64,000 nucleotides of DNA from Candidatus Fimenecus excrementigallinarum (GCA_018714805.1 DVMW01000012.1:1-64000); one strand, 5' to 3'. Counted from the first letter of the stretch, positions 8,312 to 17,738 are shown. Notes: generated by a model not told the origin, from the letters alone. Numbers and translations are program-made.

Positions 8312-9121
8312 TTGCAAAGACGCCTGCTCGCCGTCGATATTGACGGGACGCTTGTCAACGACCAAAAAGAAATCCTGCCCGAAACGAAACGGGATATTTG
8401 GGAATATATCCGCCAGGGCGGTATTTTCGTGCTGGCCACGGGGCGGGCGACGCCCGGCGTGGGCCGGTATATCCGCGAGCTCGAGCTGGAAAGCCGCGGC
8501 GGCTATGTTGTGGCGTACAACGGCGCGCGCACCTTTTGCCCGAAGGAGGGCCGCGTTATCGCCGAGACCCGCGTCCCGCGCGAGGCGTATGATTCCATTT
8601 TAGAGGCGGCGGACGCGCTCGATTTGCCGCTTATCGCCTATCGCAACGACGTGGCCGTTACAGAAAAGGCGAACGACCGCTATTTTCACCTGGAAACCTC
8701 CATCAACGGGCTGGAAATTGACCGCGTTGCCTCCCTGCGCGCGGCGCTGGATTTTGACACGCCGAAATTCATGATTACCGGCGAACCGGAATTTCTGGCC
8801 GGGGCCGAGCCGAAGCTGCGCGCGGCGCTTGCGGGGGCGCCCGTCGACGTCTACCGCTCCGAGCCCTGCTTTTTGGAAATTACCGCGCACGGCAGCGACA
8901 AGGGCGCGGCGATTTTATCGCTGGCGGCGTCTTTGGGCCTCTCGCGCGCGGATACAATGGCGTGCGGCGACGGCTTCAACGACGTTTCCATGCTGCGGCG
9001 CGTCGGGTTCGGCGTCGCCATGGCCAACGCCCAGGCGCCCGCCAAGGCGGCTGCGGACGCCGGCACGCTTTCCAACGCGGAAAACGGCGTGGGCGAGGCA
9101 ATCCGCCGGTACGCGCTGTAA
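8312..9121 (+). CDS. Cof-type HAD hydrolase (sugar phosphatase family)
   Basis: 269 residues, starting at TTG 8312 with GGAGG ten bases upstream. HAD motif I is DIDGTLVND near the N-terminus, motif II is ATGRA, and motifs III/IV are the lysine before GAAI and CGDGFNDVSML. The alpha/beta cap (about 85-185) is the C2B type of the Cof/YidA group. These cytosolic enzymes dephosphorylate sugar phosphates and related metabolites with Mg2+; the exact substrate cannot be read from sequence. Length is normal. It has its own promoter, and the GH25 gene behind it has another. Confidence 0.88.
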   Translation: MQRRLLAVDIDGTLVNDQKEILPETKRDIWEYIRQGGIFVLATGRATPGVGRYIRELELESRGGYVVAYNGARTFCPKEGRVIAETRVPREAYDSILEAADALDLPLIAYRNDVAVTEKANDRYFHLETSINGLEIDRVASLRAALDFDTPKFMITGEPEFLAGAEPKLRAALAGAPVDVYRSEPCFLEITAHGSDKGAAILSLAASLGLSRADTMACGDGFNDVSMLRRVGFGVAMANAQAPAKAAADAGTLSNAENGVGEAIRRYAL

Positions 9122-9151
9122 GCGATTGGCAGGCAAACCGAAATTTGTGGT

Positions 9152-9181
9152 TTGCCCCGCGCGAAAAAAGTGTGGTACAAT
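9152..9181 (+). promoter_or_regulatory. Promoter with inverted repeat before the GH25 gene
   Basis: TTGCCC, an 18-base spacer and TACAAT. An 8-base perfect inverted repeat (GGCAAACC 9132-9139 and GGTTTGCC 9149-9156) overlaps the -35 box and could be an operator or a weak hairpin. Confidence 0.5.
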
Positions 9182-9213
9182 GGACGCGACCCCAACAGAA
9201 AGGTACGATTCCC

Positions 9214-10713
9214 TTGGCTTTCGAATTTTTCAAACGAAACCGGCGAAAGATTTTCCTGGCGCTGCGCATGAGCGCGATGTTTGCGCTGTCTTTGGCGGTC
9301 GTGTTCTTTTCGACTGCGTTCGCCCCGCAGATGTTCCGGGAACAGGAGGCAAAGCCGGCGGATGCGCCAACGGACCTGCTCGAGGCCGAGCAGACAACCG
9401 TGCCCGAAACGACGCTGCCCGCCGAAACAACCACGCAGCCGCCGACAACGGCGGCGGACACCTCCCAGTATAAGGCCAACACAAACGTCGTCGTGCAGGT
9501 CGCGACCGGCGACCGGGAAAAGGACGAGGACAAGGGCGGCGAAAAGGTCGAGGACAGCTCGCTTTCCGGCGGCAGCAGCGGCAGCGGCGCGCAGATTGAG
9601 CAGGGCAGCAGCGAAAAGCCCGCGCCCGGCACGCTGGATGTGCTCGCGTCGCGGTACTCCGACTATGTGTATGCCGACGTCTCCGCGGTCTCCGGGCTTG
9701 TCGAGATTTCCGGCACGCCGTTTTATCTCAATGAGAACCACACGCCCTTTTCCGGCATTATGAAGCTCGACGGCCGCAACGTCCGCTTCAACAGCCGCGG
9801 CGCGCTGGCGTCGAAGGTCGGCATTGACGTCTCCCAATGGAACGGGACGATTGACTGGGCGCGCGTCAAAGCGTCGGGCGTCGATTACGCCATTGTCCGC
9901 GTCGGCTTCCGCGGCTACGGCACGTCCGACCCGGTCAAGCCCGTAATGCAGGACAAAAATGTGGAGCAGAACATCCGCGGCGCGCTTGCGGCGGGCCTGG
10001 ACGTCGGACTTTATTTTTACAGCCAGGCCATCAACCGGGAAGAAGCGCTCGAAGAGGCGGGTGCGTGCGTCAAGATAGCGGAAGACTATAAAATCACATA
10101 TCCCATCTATTTCGATACGGAATTTGCCACAAGCGGCCACACCGGCCGCGCGGACAAGCTCGACGCCAAAACGCGGACCGACCTTGCCGTCGCGTTCTGC
10201 GAGGCGGTGCGAAACGCGGGCTACACGGCGGGCGTGTATGCGTCCAAATCCTTCTTCTACGATGAGCTGGAATTCAGCCGGCTGCAGCGGTATGAAATCT
10301 GGGTCGCGCACTATACGTCGCGCGTGACGGATTTTTCGCACCCGTACGAGGCCTGGCAGTACACCGCCGAGGGCAAGGTGGACGGCATTTCCGGCTATAC
10401 GGATTTAAACATCGGGCTTTATGACTACCGCGCAAAATCGGATATGCAGTCGGTCGGCTCGAACGTGCTTTTGACCGACACCGCCGGAATGCGGGCGTAC
10501 CGCACCGCCGAGCAGGGCGTTGCGCAGTATGCCGCGTCCCCGGACGACGCGCTTTACAAAACCGTGTCCGCCTCCATTGCGGTGCTGCCGCAGGCCGCGG
10601 TGCGCGACGCGCTGCAAAAGGCGCTGAACGACGCGCGCGCGAATGCCATGACCACGCAGCCGGCGTCGACCGCCCCCGCCGTTACGAAGCAGGACCCGAC
10701 CATAACCGCATAA
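9214..10713 (+). CDS. Membrane-anchored GH25 muramidase
   Basis: The best start is TTG 9214, 12 bases after AGAAAGG and downstream of the promoter, giving 499 residues; the track start at 8962 lies inside the upstream gene. A basic N-terminus (FFKRNRRK) leads into one membrane helix (about 12-32), then a Thr/Pro/Ser-rich spacer to about residue 135. The GH25 barrel occupies about 200-405: VGIDVSQWNGTIDW with the first catalytic Asp, IVRVGFRGYG, GLYFYSQA, IYFDTEFATSG and EAWQYTAEGKVDGISG. GH25 enzymes cut the MurNAc-GlcNAc bond of peptidoglycan, so this is probably an autolysin acting outside the cell while tethered to the membrane. A tail of about 90 residues has no recognised domain. A terminator follows. 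Confidence 0.88.
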   Translation: MAFEFFKRNRRKIFLALRMSAMFALSLAVVFFSTAFAPQMFREQEAKPADAPTDLLEAEQTTVPETTLPAETTTQPPTTAADTSQYKANTNVVVQVATGDREKDEDKGGEKVEDSSLSGGSSGSGAQIEQGSSEKPAPGTLDVLASRYSDYVYADVSAVSGLVEISGTPFYLNENHTPFSGIMKLDGRNVRFNSRGALASKVGIDVSQWNGTIDWARVKASGVDYAIVRVGFRGYGTSDPVKPVMQDKNVEQNIRGALAAGLDVGLYFYSQAINREEALEEAGACVKIAEDYKITYPIYFDTEFATSGHTGRADKLDAKTRTDLAVAFCEAVRNAGYTAGVYASKSFFYDELEFSRLQRYEIWVAHYTSRVTDFSHPYEAWQYTAEGKVDGISGYTDLNIGLYDYRAKSDMQSVGSNVLLTDTAGMRAYRTAEQGVAQYAASPDDALYKTVSASIAVLPQAAVRDALQKALNDARANAMTTQPASTAPAVTKQDPTITA

Positions 10714-10726
10714 AACCAAACGTGCA

Positions 10727-10760
10727 GAAAAAGCAGACCGGCGTCTGCTTTTTCTTTTTT
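10727..10760 (+). terminator. Intrinsic terminator after the GH25 gene
   Basis: AAAAAGCAGAC, a CGGC loop and GTCTGCTTTTT, followed by CTTTTTT. Confidence 0.9.
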
Positions 10761-10826
10761 CGGACTTGCAAGCGGAAAAGCAAAGGCGCATATAGTGGTT
10801 TAAAGGCAAAAAGGGGAGATTGCGCC

Positions 10827-11516
10827 GTGTTTTTAGAACTGCTTTCCGCCATCAGCACAAATATCCTGTATTTCCTCCTGCACATCGAGGGGGCGAGCTC
10901 CTTCCCGAAGCCCCTGTCCGCGAAGGCCGAGCGTGAGGCGCTCGAGGCGTACCGGGCGGGAGACGAGTCGGCGCGCGACCGGCTAATCGAGCACAACCTG
11001 CGCCTGGTCGCGCACATCATCAAAAAATATTATGCGTCCTATTCCGACCAGGACGACCTCATTTCGATTGGAACGATTGGCCTTATCAAGGCGATTGGCT
11101 CCTATGACGGCAAAAAGGGGACGCGCCTTGCAACCTATGCCGCGCGGTGCATTGAAAACGAGATTCTGATGTATTTCCGTTCCCGCCGCAAAAGCGCGCA
11201 GGACATCTCCATGAACGACCCCATCGATTCCGACCCGGAGGGCAACCCGCTGACGCTTTCGGAGATTCTGTATACCGACGACACGATAGCCGACGACCTG
11301 GACCGCAAGGTGCAGGCGGAAAAGGTGCGCCGGTTTGTGCGGGAGCTTACCGACGAACGCGCGCGGGAAATTATTGTGCGCCGCTACGGGCTCGACGGCG
11401 AGCAACCCGAAACCCAGCGCGAGGTCGCCGACAGGCTGCGCATATCCCGGTCCTATGTCTCGCGTATCGAAAAGCGCGCGCTCGGCGTCCTGCGCAGCCG
11501 GTTCGGGCCGCAATAA
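10827..11516 (+). CDS. sigK: Sporulation sigma factor K
   Basis: The GTG at 10827 follows AAGGGGAG, giving 229 residues. Conserved regions are in order: LIEHNLRLVAHIIKKYY and DQDDLISIGTIGLIKAI (region 2), RLATYAARCIENEILMYFRS (region 2.4) and REVADRLRISRSYVSRIEKR (region 4 helix-turn-helix). NPLTLSEIL and the PIDSDPEGN linker match SigK. The first ~25 residues (FLELLSAISTNILYFLLHIEG) form a hydrophobic leader before SSFPKPLS, like the inhibitory pro-sequence of Bacillus pro-SigK. The product directs late mother-cell transcription during sporulation. The gene is continuous, with no skin-type insertion. CATATAGT at 10789-10796 faintly resembles a SigE-type -10; this is weak. Confidence 0.92.
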   Translation: MFLELLSAISTNILYFLLHIEGASSFPKPLSAKAEREALEAYRAGDESARDRLIEHNLRLVAHIIKKYYASYSDQDDLISIGTIGLIKAIGSYDGKKGTRLATYAARCIENEILMYFRSRRKSAQDISMNDPIDSDPEGNPLTLSEILYTDDTIADDLDRKVQAEKVRRFVRELTDERAREIIVRRYGLDGEQPETQREVADRLRISRSYVSRIEKRALGVLRSRFGPQ

Positions 11517-11543
11517 ACCGCGCAATATTCACAGTCTGTTTAC

Positions 11544-11572
11544 TTGCTATTTGCGGCCTGTTGTGGTAAAAT
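11544..11572 (+). promoter_or_regulatory. Promoter for the ruvCAB-glmM run
   Basis: TTGCTA, a 17-base spacer and TAAAAT, 36 bases before ruvC. Confidence 0.6.
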
Positions 11573-11608
11573 AATTCAAATATCGGTCAAAAGGGGGCGT
11601 GGGCGCAA

Positions 11609-12115
11609 ATGGTCATTTTGGGAATCGACCCGGGCTATGCGATTGTCGGCTACGGCGTGCTGGAATACCGGGGCAGCCGCTTTTCGGTCCTCGATTACGG
11701 CGCCGTGACGACCGAGGCCCACACGCCGTTTCCGGACAGGCTGGAACGCATTTACGCGGACTTGAACGCGCTTATGCAAAAATGGCGCCCGCAGGCCATG
11801 GCCATAGAAAAGCTGTTTTACAACACCAACGCCAAAACCGTTATCGACGTGGCGCAGGCGCGCGGCGTTACGGTGCTTGCCGCAAAGCAAAACGGCGTGG
11901 AGATTTTTGAGTATACCCCGCTGCAGGTCAAGCAGAGCGTGGTCGGCTACGGCCGCGCGGAAAAAAAGCAGGTGCAGGAGATGACCCGCCTCATTTTGCA
12001 TCTGGAAAAGGTCCCGAAGCCCGACGACACCGCCGACGCGCTCGCCATGGCAATCTGCCACGGCCACGCCAGCGGCTCCTTAATGGGCAAACTGCGGCAG
12101 GCGGAAAGGCGGTAA
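11609..12115 (+). CDS. ruvC: Holliday junction resolvase RuvC
   Basis: 168 residues, the normal family length. The catalytic acidic residues are visible in GIDPGYAIVGYG (first Asp), AIEKLFYN (Glu) and PDDTADALAMAICH (C-terminal Asp pair). RuvC dimers nick two opposite strands of Holliday junctions, acting with the RuvAB motor during recombinational repair. It is the first gene of a tight ruvC-ruvA-ruvB order, with only 4 bases before ruvA, and has its own promoter. Start ATG 11609 follows AAGGGGGCG. Confidence 0.96.
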   Translation: MVILGIDPGYAIVGYGVLEYRGSRFSVLDYGAVTTEAHTPFPDRLERIYADLNALMQKWRPQAMAIEKLFYNTNAKTVIDVAQARGVTVLAAKQNGVEIFEYTPLQVKQSVVGYGRAEKKQVQEMTRLILHLEKVPKPDDTADALAMAICHGHASGSLMGKLRQAERR

Positions 12116-12119
12116 GGCT

Positions 12120-12728
12120 ATGTTTTATTCGATTACGGGCAAAATTGTTTTTCTCGACACGCAAAGCGTGGCGCTGGAAACCGGCGGCGTGGCGTTTCGG
12201 TGCAGCACGACGCTGACGACCTTAAAGCAGATTGGCGAAAAGGGGCGCACGGCGACGCTGTACACCCATTTGAACGTCCGCGAGGACGCGCTCGATTTGT
12301 TCGGCTTTGCAAGCGAGCAGGAGCTCGAGTGCTTTAAGCTTCTGATAGGCGTTTCCGGCGTCGGGCCGAAGGCGGCGCTGTCCATTCTTTCGGAGCTGCC
12401 GCCCGACAAGCTGGCGCTGTGCCTTGCGACCGGCGACAGCAAGGCCATCACCCGTGCGCCGGGCGTCGGGCCGAAGCTTGCGCAGCGCGTGGTGCTCGAG
12501 CTCAAGGACAAGCTCGCCAAGGGGCTGGAGCTGTCCGCCGTTACGCCGGAGATTGAGGCGGCGGGCATAGCCGCGGCGACCGGCAATGCGGCGGAGGCCG
12601 TCAGCGCGCTTTCGATGCTTGGATATTCGCAAAGCGAGGCGGCGGCGGCCGTTTCCCGGCTGGACGCCGCGCTTTCCGTGGAGGAGCTTATCCGGCAGGC
12701 ATTAAAAAGCCTTGCAAGGCAGGTATGA
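12120..12728 (+). CDS. ruvA: Holliday junction DNA-binding protein RuvA
   Basis: 202 residues. The N-terminal OB-fold (MFYSITGKIVFLDTQSVALE) is followed by helix-hairpin-helix motifs (LIGVSGVGPKAALSIL and ITRAPGVGPKLAQRVVLELK), an alanine-rich linker and the C-terminal three-helix domain (EAVSALSMLGYSQSEAAAAV) that contacts RuvB. The tetramer clamps the four-way junction and loads RuvB. It lies 4 bases after ruvC and 3 bases before ruvB, consistent with one transcript and coupled translation. Confidence 0.97.
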   Translation: MFYSITGKIVFLDTQSVALETGGVAFRCSTTLTTLKQIGEKGRTATLYTHLNVREDALDLFGFASEQELECFKLLIGVSGVGPKAALSILSELPPDKLALCLATGDSKAITRAPGVGPKLAQRVVLELKDKLAKGLELSAVTPEIEAAGIAAATGNAAEAVSALSMLGYSQSEAAAAVSRLDAALSVEELIRQALKSLARQV

Positions 12729-12731
12729 TAG

Positions 12732-13760
12732 ATGGATTTTGACAACGAAAACCGCATCGTTTCCCCCGATTACAACGCCGCGGACGAGGCGCTCGAGCTT
12801 TCCCTGCGTCCCAGGACGCTGCACGACTACATCGGGCAGGAAAAGGTCAAGGAAAATTTGAAAATTTATATCGAGGCCGCAAAAGCGCGCGGCGAGCAGC
12901 TGGACCACGTGCTGCTCTACGGCCCGCCGGGCCTCGGCAAAACGACGCTCGCGGGCATTATTGCCAATGAAATGCAGGTGCAGTTCCGCGTGACGTCCGG
13001 CCCCGCCATTGAAAAGCCGGGCGACCTTGCGGCGCTGCTGACAAACCTTTCGGACGGCGACGTTTTGTTTATCGACGAGATTCACCGCCTCTCGCGCAGC
13101 GTGGAAGAGGTGCTGTACCCCGCCATGGAGGACAGCGCTTTGGACATCATCATCGGCAAAGGTCCCTCGGCGCGCTCCATTCGGATTGATTTGCCGCATT
13201 TTACGCTGGTCGGGGCGACGACGCGCGCCGGGCAGCTGACAGCGCCCTTGCGCGACCGGTTCGGCGTTGTCGCAAGGCTGGAAATGTACACTTCCGAGGA
13301 GCTTTCGCAGATTGTCCGCCGCAGCGCCGGCATCTTAGGCATTGCGATAGACGACGGCGGCGCTTTGGAGATTGCGTCGCGCGCGCGGGGCACGCCGCGT
13401 ATCGCGAACCGCCTTTTGAAGCGCGCGCGGGATTTCGCGCAGGTCATGGGCAACGGCGTTATCACGAAGGACACGGCGCAGATTGCGCTGTCGCGCATGG
13501 AGATAGACGCGCTGGGGCTCGACAACATCGACCGGCTTCTTTTGACGGCGATGATTCGCAATTACAACGGCGGCCCGGTAGGGCTTGAGACGCTCGCGGC
13601 GACCATCGGGGAAGAGGCGGTCACCATAGAGGACGTCTACGAGCCGTATCTTTTGCAGATTGGCTTTATTTCCAAAACCCCGCGCGGACGCGTCGCGACG
13701 GCTAAGGCGTATAAGCACCTGGGGCTCGCGATGCCGGGGCAGCAGCAGCTGGATTTGTAA
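12732..13760 (+). CDS. ruvB: Holliday junction branch-migration ATPase RuvB
   Basis: 342 residues, full length. [19 protein letters not shown] is the classic RuvB opening. Walker A is [14 protein letters not shown], Walker B is [10 protein letters not shown], sensor 1 is [11 protein letters not shown] and the arginine finger region is PLRDRFGV. The C-terminal winged helix ([25 protein letters not shown]) is intact. The hexameric motor drives branch migration on RuvA-bound junctions. It is followed at 21 bases by glmM. Confidence 0.98.
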   Translation: MDFDNENRIVSPDYNAADEALELSLRPRTLHDYIGQEKVKENLKIYIEAAKARGEQLDHVLLYGPPGLGKTTLAGIIANEMQVQFRVTSGPAIEKPGDLAALLTNLSDGDVLFIDEIHRLSRSVEEVLYPAMEDSALDIIIGKGPSARSIRIDLPHFTLVGATTRAGQLTAPLRDRFGVVARLEMYTSEELSQIVRRSAGILGIAIDDGGALEIASRARGTPRIANRLLKRARDFAQVMGNGVITKDTAQIALSRMEIDALGLDNIDRLLLTAMIRNYNGGPVGLETLAATIGEEAVTIEDVYEPYLLQIGFISKTPRGRVATAKAYKHLGLAMPGQQQLDL

Positions 13761-13781
13761 GATTTATCTGGAGGTATTGCG

Positions 13782-15131
13782 GTGGGAAGACTGTTTGGAA
13801 CGGACGGCGCACGCGGCGTCGCCAATACGGAAATTACGTGTGAGCTCGCCATGCAGATTGGCCGTGCGGCCGCCATGGTGCTGACCGAAAATCTGGCGCA
13901 CCGCCCAAGGGTGCTTATCGGCATGGACACGCGCGCGTCGGGGGAAATGCTCGAGGCGGCGCTGACCGCCGGCTTTTGCTCGGTCGGCGCGGACGTCTGC
14001 CTGCTCGGCGTGCTGCCGACGCCCGCCGTGGCGTACTTAGTCAAAGCGTACGGCTACGACGCGGGCGTGATGATTTCCGCTTCGCACAACCCGTGCGAAT
14101 ACAACGGCATTAAAATTTTCCAGTCCACGGGCTACAAGCTGCCCGACGCGCTGGAAAACGAGATAGAAGCCATCATTCTGGACGAAGCCAAGGTTCCGCC
14201 CGAGCCGGTCGGCGGCGAGGTCGGCCGCGTGACGCGCGCCGAAACGGCGGCAGAGGATTATATTCGCCACCTGCTCTCCACAACCGACGTGCGCTGCGAC
14301 GGCATGAAGATTGCCCTCGACTGCGCCAACGGCTCGGCGAGCGTGACCGCGCGCCGCGTGTTTGAGGCGCTCGGCGCCGAATGCGTGGTCATCCACGACA
14401 AGCCCGACGGCGTCAACATCAATCGGGACTGCGGCTCGACGCACCTTGCCGCTTTGCAGAAATGCGTCGTTGAAAACGGCTGCGACGCGGGCTTCGCCTT
14501 CGACGGCGACGCCGACCGGATGCTGGCGGTCAACCACCTCGGCGAGGAGGTCGACGGCGACCGCGCCATTGCGGTCTGCGCCAAGGCGATGAAGGCGGAG
14601 GGCCGGCTCCAGAAGGACACGGCCGTTGTGACCGTGATGAGCAACATGGGCTTTTTCAAGTTCTGCGCGCAAAACGGCATTGCCTGCGAAAAAACAAAGG
14701 TCGGCGACCGGTATGTGCTGGAAAATATGCTCCAACACGGCTATTCTATCGGCGGCGAGCAGTCCGGGCACATCATTTTCCTCGAGTACGCCACGACGGG
14801 CGACGGGCAGCTTTCCGCCATACAGCTTCTCAAGGTGTTAAAGAAAACCGGCAAGCCCTTAAAAACGCTTGCCGACGAGATGCGCGTATACCCCCAGGTG
14901 CTTTACAACGTCCGCGTGTCCAATTTCGGGCGCGTGCGCTTCGCCGAGGATGCGGAAATCCAAAACGCCATCCGCCGTACGGAGGCGGAACTGGGCGACG
15001 CCGGGCGCGTACTGGTGCGCGTATCCGGGACGGAGCCGCTTGTGCGCGTCATGCTTGAGGGCGAAAATGAGGAACAAATCCGTGTGCTCGGCGAGACGCT
15101 TGCCGAGGTGGTACGCGAAAGGTTGGTTTGA
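13782..15131 (+). CDS. glmM: Phosphoglucosamine mutase
   Basis: 449 residues, starting at GTG 13782 after GGAGG. The N-terminus GRLFGTDGARGVAN is typical. The phosphoserine loop is MISASHNPCEYNGIKIF, the metal site is FDGDADRML, the substrate loop is GGEQSGHI and the phosphate-binding loop is RVSGTEPLVRVM. It converts glucosamine-6-phosphate to glucosamine-1-phosphate on the route to UDP-GlcNAc and peptidoglycan. The stop codon overlaps the ATG of the methyltransferase gene (TGATG), which indicates translational coupling. Confidence 0.97.
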   Translation: MGRLFGTDGARGVANTEITCELAMQIGRAAAMVLTENLAHRPRVLIGMDTRASGEMLEAALTAGFCSVGADVCLLGVLPTPAVAYLVKAYGYDAGVMISASHNPCEYNGIKIFQSTGYKLPDALENEIEAIILDEAKVPPEPVGGEVGRVTRAETAAEDYIRHLLSTTDVRCDGMKIALDCANGSASVTARRVFEALGAECVVIHDKPDGVNINRDCGSTHLAALQKCVVENGCDAGFAFDGDADRMLAVNHLGEEVDGDRAIAVCAKAMKAEGRLQKDTAVVTVMSNMGFFKFCAQNGIACEKTKVGDRYVLENMLQHGYSIGGEQSGHIIFLEYATTGDGQLSAIQLLKVLKKTGKPLKTLADEMRVYPQVLYNVRVSNFGRVRFAEDAEIQNAIRRTEAELGDAGRVLVRVSGTEPLVRVMLEGENEEQIRVLGETLAEVVRERLV

Positions 15132-15994
15132 TGCGCGTTTCGTCGCAATGGAAGGACTATACGCTGCTGGACTGCTCCGACGGCGAGCGGCTGGAACGCT
15201 GGGGCAAGGTGACGCTGGTGCGCCCCGACCCCCAGGTCATTTGGAAAACGCCGAAAACCCATCCGCTTTGGAAAAAGGCGGACGCCGTCTACCACCGTTC
15301 GCAGTCGGGCGGGGGACATTGGGAAACGCGCGCGCCGCTGCCGGACCGCTGGACGGTCGGGTACAAGGACCTGCGCTTCCACGTGCGCACCATGGGCTTT
15401 AAGCACACCGGCGTTTTTCCCGAACAGGCGGTCAACTGGGACCTGGTTTCCGAGCTGATTCGCCGCGCCGGCCGGCGTGTGCGCGTGCTCAACCTGTTCG
15501 CCTATACGGGGGCCGCTACCGTGTCCGCGCTGTATGCGGGCGCCGAGGTCGTCCATGTGGACGCGTCGCGCGGGATGGTCCAATGGGCGAAGGAAAACGC
15601 CCAGCTCTGCGGCGTGGCCGACCGGCCCGTGCGCTGGATTGTGGACGACTGCATCAAGTTCGTCCGCCGGGAAATCCGGCGCGGCAGCCGGTACGACATT
15701 CTTATCATGGACCCGCCCTCTTACGGCCGGGGACCCGGCGGCGAGGTCTGGAAGCTGGAAAACGAGGTTTACAGCTTCGTCGAGCTCTGCCGCGACGTGC
15801 TTTCGGACGAGCCGCTGGCGGTGCTGCTCAATTCCTATACGACCGGCCTTTCCCCGGCGGTGATGCAGTACATCCTCGGCAGCGTGCTTTGCCCGGCGCA
15901 CGGCGGCTCTGCGCAAAGCGGCGAAATCGGTCTCCCGGTGCAAAGCACGGGGCTTGTGCTGCCCTGCGGGGCGACCGCCATTTGGCGCAGATAA
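15131..15994 (+). CDS. Class I SAM-dependent methyltransferase, RlmI/RlmK-like
   Basis: 287 residues from ATG 15131, which overlaps the glmM stop by one base. The SAM-binding loop is VLNLFAYTGAATVSALYAGA, motif II is VVHVDASRGMVQWAKEN and motif IV is LIMDPPSYGRGPGG; the DPPSY form fits an amino-methyltransferase acting on rRNA bases. It belongs to the PF10672-type group that includes RlmI/RlmK, but it lacks an N-terminal PUA domain and is shorter. The likely role is rRNA methylation; the target nucleotide is unknown. Confidence 0.85.
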   Translation: MRVSSQWKDYTLLDCSDGERLERWGKVTLVRPDPQVIWKTPKTHPLWKKADAVYHRSQSGGGHWETRAPLPDRWTVGYKDLRFHVRTMGFKHTGVFPEQAVNWDLVSELIRRAGRRVRVLNLFAYTGAATVSALYAGAEVVHVDASRGMVQWAKENAQLCGVADRPVRWIVDDCIKFVRREIRRGSRYDILIMDPPSYGRGPGGEVWKLENEVYSFVELCRDVLSDEPLAVLLNSYTTGLSPAVMQYILGSVLCPAHGGSAQSGEIGLPVQSTGLVLPCGATAIWRR

Positions 15995-16012
15995 GGAAAA
16001 GGGATTACACCG

Positions 16013-16885
16013 ATGCAAGATGTGATTTTGGATTTTCAGGACGTGAGCTACCGCTATGCGGCGGACGAGGGCGAGACCCCGCTGCCGCTTTGCGTGCGCC
16101 ATGTGAATCTGCAAATCGAGCGCGGCAGCTTTACCGCGATATTAGGCCACAACGGCTCGGGCAAATCGACGCTCGCGAAGCTCTCCAATTCCATACTGGT
16201 TCCCGAAAGCGGGCGGGTGCTTGTCAACGGCATGGACACTTCGGACGAGGACCTGGCGTATGACATCCGCCGCACGGTCGGCGTCGTGTTTCAAAATCCC
16301 GACAACCAGATTGTCGCCTCCATTGTCGAAGAGGACGTGGCGTTCGGGCCGGAAAACCTGGGCGTTGCGCCCGCGGAGATTCGCAAACGCGTGGACGATG
16401 CGCTCAAGGCCGTCGGGATGTACGAATACCGCGGCCATGAGCCCCACAAGCTTTCCGGCGGGCAGAAGCAGCGCGTCGCCATCGCCGGGATGATAGCGAT
16501 GCTCCCCGAGGCGCTGGTGCTCGACGAACCGACCGCCATGCTCGACCCGCAGGGGCGCAAAGAGGTGCTCGAGACCATCCACCGCCTGCACCGCGAGCGG
16601 GGGATGACGGTCGTACTGATTACGCATTTTATGGAGGAAGCCGTGGACGTCGACCGGGTGCTTGTCATGGACGACGGCGCGATTCTGCTCGACGGTACGC
16701 CCGCCGACGTGTTTGCAAAAGCAGACCTCCTGCACAAAGCGGGGCTGGAGCTCCCGCGCGCGGCAAAGCTTGCCGCGGACCTTCGGGCGGCCGGTGCGCC
16801 GCTGCCCGAACACCTGCTGACGGCGCAGGCGCTGTCGGACGCTCTATACGATTTGCTCGGAGAAAAGACCCATGCCAATCCTTGA
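16013..16885 (+). CDS. ecfA1: ECF transporter ATPase A1
   Basis: 290 residues. Walker A is GHNGSGKSTLAKL, Q-loop region VVFQNPDNQIVASIVEEDVA, signature LSGGQKQRVAIAG, Walker B ALVLDEPTAMLDP and H-loop VLITHFMEEA. The QNPDNQI-EEDVAFGPEN pattern is typical of the group II ECF energizing module. It pairs with EcfA2 and EcfT to drive uptake of vitamins or metals through exchangeable S components; no S component is encoded in this window. The gene overlaps ecfA2 by 14 bases. Confidence 0.95.
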   Translation: MQDVILDFQDVSYRYAADEGETPLPLCVRHVNLQIERGSFTAILGHNGSGKSTLAKLSNSILVPESGRVLVNGMDTSDEDLAYDIRRTVGVVFQNPDNQIVASIVEEDVAFGPENLGVAPAEIRKRVDDALKAVGMYEYRGHEPHKLSGGQKQRVAIAGMIAMLPEALVLDEPTAMLDPQGRKEVLETIHRLHRERGMTVVLITHFMEEAVDVDRVLVMDDGAILLDGTPADVFAKADLLHKAGLELPRAAKLAADLRAAGAPLPEHLLTAQALSDALYDLLGEKTHANP

Positions 16886-17738
16886 GACACGCAATCTCTC
16901 CTACGTCTACGGCGAGAACACGCCCTTTCGGGTGCAGGCGCTGCACGACGTCAGCATTTCCATCGAAAAAGGCGAGCTCGTGGGCATTATCGGCCACACG
17001 GGCTCGGGGAAAAGCACCCTGATGCAGCATCTCAACGGCCTTGTGAAGCCCACGTCGGGCGAGGTGCTGCTCGACGGCGAGAACATCCACGCCTCCAAAG
17101 CGGCGACCTACCGCGCGCGGTTTCGCGTCGGGCTCTGCTTCCAGTACCCGGAATACCAGCTGTTTGAAAGCACGGTCTATAAGGACATCGCCTTCGGTCC
17201 GCGCAATATGGGGCTTGCCAAAGCGCAGATTGACGAGCACGTGCGCCGGGCCGCTTCTTTTTTGGAAATCCGCGACGCCTGGCTCGACCGTTCGCCCTTT
17301 GATTTGTCCGGGGGCGAAAAACGGCGCGTGGCGATAGCCGGCGTGCTCGCGATGGAGCCCGAAATCCTGATTCTTGACGAGCCGACGGCCGGGCTGGACC
17401 CGCGCGGCCGGGCGCAGATAACGGCGCTTATCGAAAACTACCGCGCCTCGACGGGCAGCACGGTCCTGATTGTCTCGCACAGCATGGACGACGTGGCCGA
17501 AACGGCGTCGCGGGTCCTGGTTATGGACAACGGCGCGGTTGTGCTCGGCGGCACGGTGGACGAGGTCTTCCGCGACGCGCAGGCGCTTGTGCGCCACGGG
17601 CTTGACGTGCCGCAGCTGACAAGGGTATTTTTAAACCTGCGCGCGCGCGGCGTGGACGTGCCGACCGATATTTATACGGAGGACCAGGCGCGCCGCGTCC
17701 TTTTGCGGCTGCTGCGGGAAAGGGGCGTGACGGCATGA
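16872..17738 (+). CDS. ecfA2: ECF transporter ATPase A2
   Basis: 288 residues. It opens ILETRNLSYVYGENTPF, Walker A GHTGSGKSTLMQHL, Q-loop LCFQYPEYQLFESTVYKDIA, signature LSGGEKRRVAIAGV, Walker B ILILDEPTAGLDPRG and H-loop VSHSMDDVAE. The YPEYQLFE motif separates EcfA2 from EcfA1. It forms the asymmetric ATPase pair of the energizing module. Its start overlaps ecfA1 and its stop overlaps the ecfT start (ATGA), so all three are translationally coupled. Confidence 0.95.
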   Translation: MPILETRNLSYVYGENTPFRVQALHDVSISIEKGELVGIIGHTGSGKSTLMQHLNGLVKPTSGEVLLDGENIHASKAATYRARFRVGLCFQYPEYQLFESTVYKDIAFGPRNMGLAKAQIDEHVRRAASFLEIRDAWLDRSPFDLSGGEKRRVAIAGVLAMEPEILILDEPTAGLDPRGRAQITALIENYRASTGSTVLIVSHSMDDVAETASRVLVMDNGAVVLGGTVDEVFRDAQALVRHGLDVPQLTRVFLNLRARGVDVPTDIYTEDQARRVLLRLLRERGVTA

